Shown here piece after piece: positions 13,056-13,125 of a stretch of DNA of 13,125 bases. Position numbers and translations under genes: made by a program. How positions within the stretch are numbered: the stretch's first letter is position 1; every line of letters begins with the position of its first letter. The notes beneath the pieces were generated by a model, which ran no database searches, was not told where the DNA came from, and saw only the letters and a program-made list of their open reading frames with translations. Source of the stretch: Moraxellaceae bacterium (GTDB lineage Bacteria > Pseudomonadota > Gammaproteobacteria > Pseudomonadales > UBA3067); contig NVTH01000211.1 of the NCBI GenBank assembly GCA_002401525.1, positions 1 through 13,125 of the forward strand. The letters are read 5' to 3'.

Positions 13056-13125
13056 ATGAATCATAAATTGAATCGAACGGCGTTAAAGTTATTGGCCGTG
13101 ACGCTAAGCAGGACGGGTTTTATTT
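13056..13125 (+). CDS. Possible start of a gene running off the window
   Basis: ATG 13056 opens a frame reading MNHKLNRTALKLLAVTLSRT that stays open to the end of the window. The basic then hydrophobic beginning could be a signal peptide. There is too little sequence to name it, and no good ribosome binding site is visible. Confidence 0.3.
   Translation, partial: MNHKLNRTALKLLAVTLSRTGFI

Noticed and set aside
1..13125. tRNA, rRNA or riboswitch
   Set aside because: No cloverleaf, conserved rRNA segment or known aptamer pattern was recognised in reading; a covariance-model search was not possible here.

Overview
The window looks like accessory chromosome of a Gram-negative bacterium, probably an aquatic gammaproteobacterium. 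The signs are a PEP-CTERM surface protein, a secreted IgGFc-binding-like protein with a Cys-bordered dockerin-like tail, several Sec signal peptides and a lipobox, and debris of REP-associated tyrosine transposases (RAYTs). The taxon is inferred; no marker gene is present.

Left part (1-3757) is orderly and reads to the right: the 3' part of a large secreted protein ending in paired Asp-rich dockerin-like loops, then a cohesin-like PEP-CTERM protein, then a response regulator with an unrecognised helical output region. The regulator is preceded by six tandem copies of a 7-bp repeat.

The rest (about 3800-13040) is a mosaic. Fragments of one RAYT family recur: three 5' ends (near 3800-3990, 4715-4865, 10222-10677), three 3' ends (from about 5262, 11394 and 12843), and five copies of a short unit, GGGGTGCCTGTCCCACTGG or close variants. 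Small one- or two-gene modules lie between these fragments: mazEF with a twin operator; an alpha/beta hydrolase; an XRE antitoxin with an N-terminally short HigB/Gp49-like toxin; a frameshifted T4-type lysozyme with a lipoprotein; an HExxH metallopeptidase with a secreted partner; a basic protein with a four-helix membrane protein; and a periplasmic protein with a two-helix membrane protein. Two relics of other genes are also visible: the 3' end of a 2,4-dienoyl-CoA reductase (minus strand) and a shredded ParA-like ATPase.

The recurring layout, a small effector-like enzyme beside a secreted or membrane partner and bordered by RAYT debris, suggests a defence or antagonism island. It may have been assembled by repeat-mediated recombination. 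Gene boundaries, motifs and repeats are read from the sequence; effector/immunity roles and the assembly mechanism are inference.
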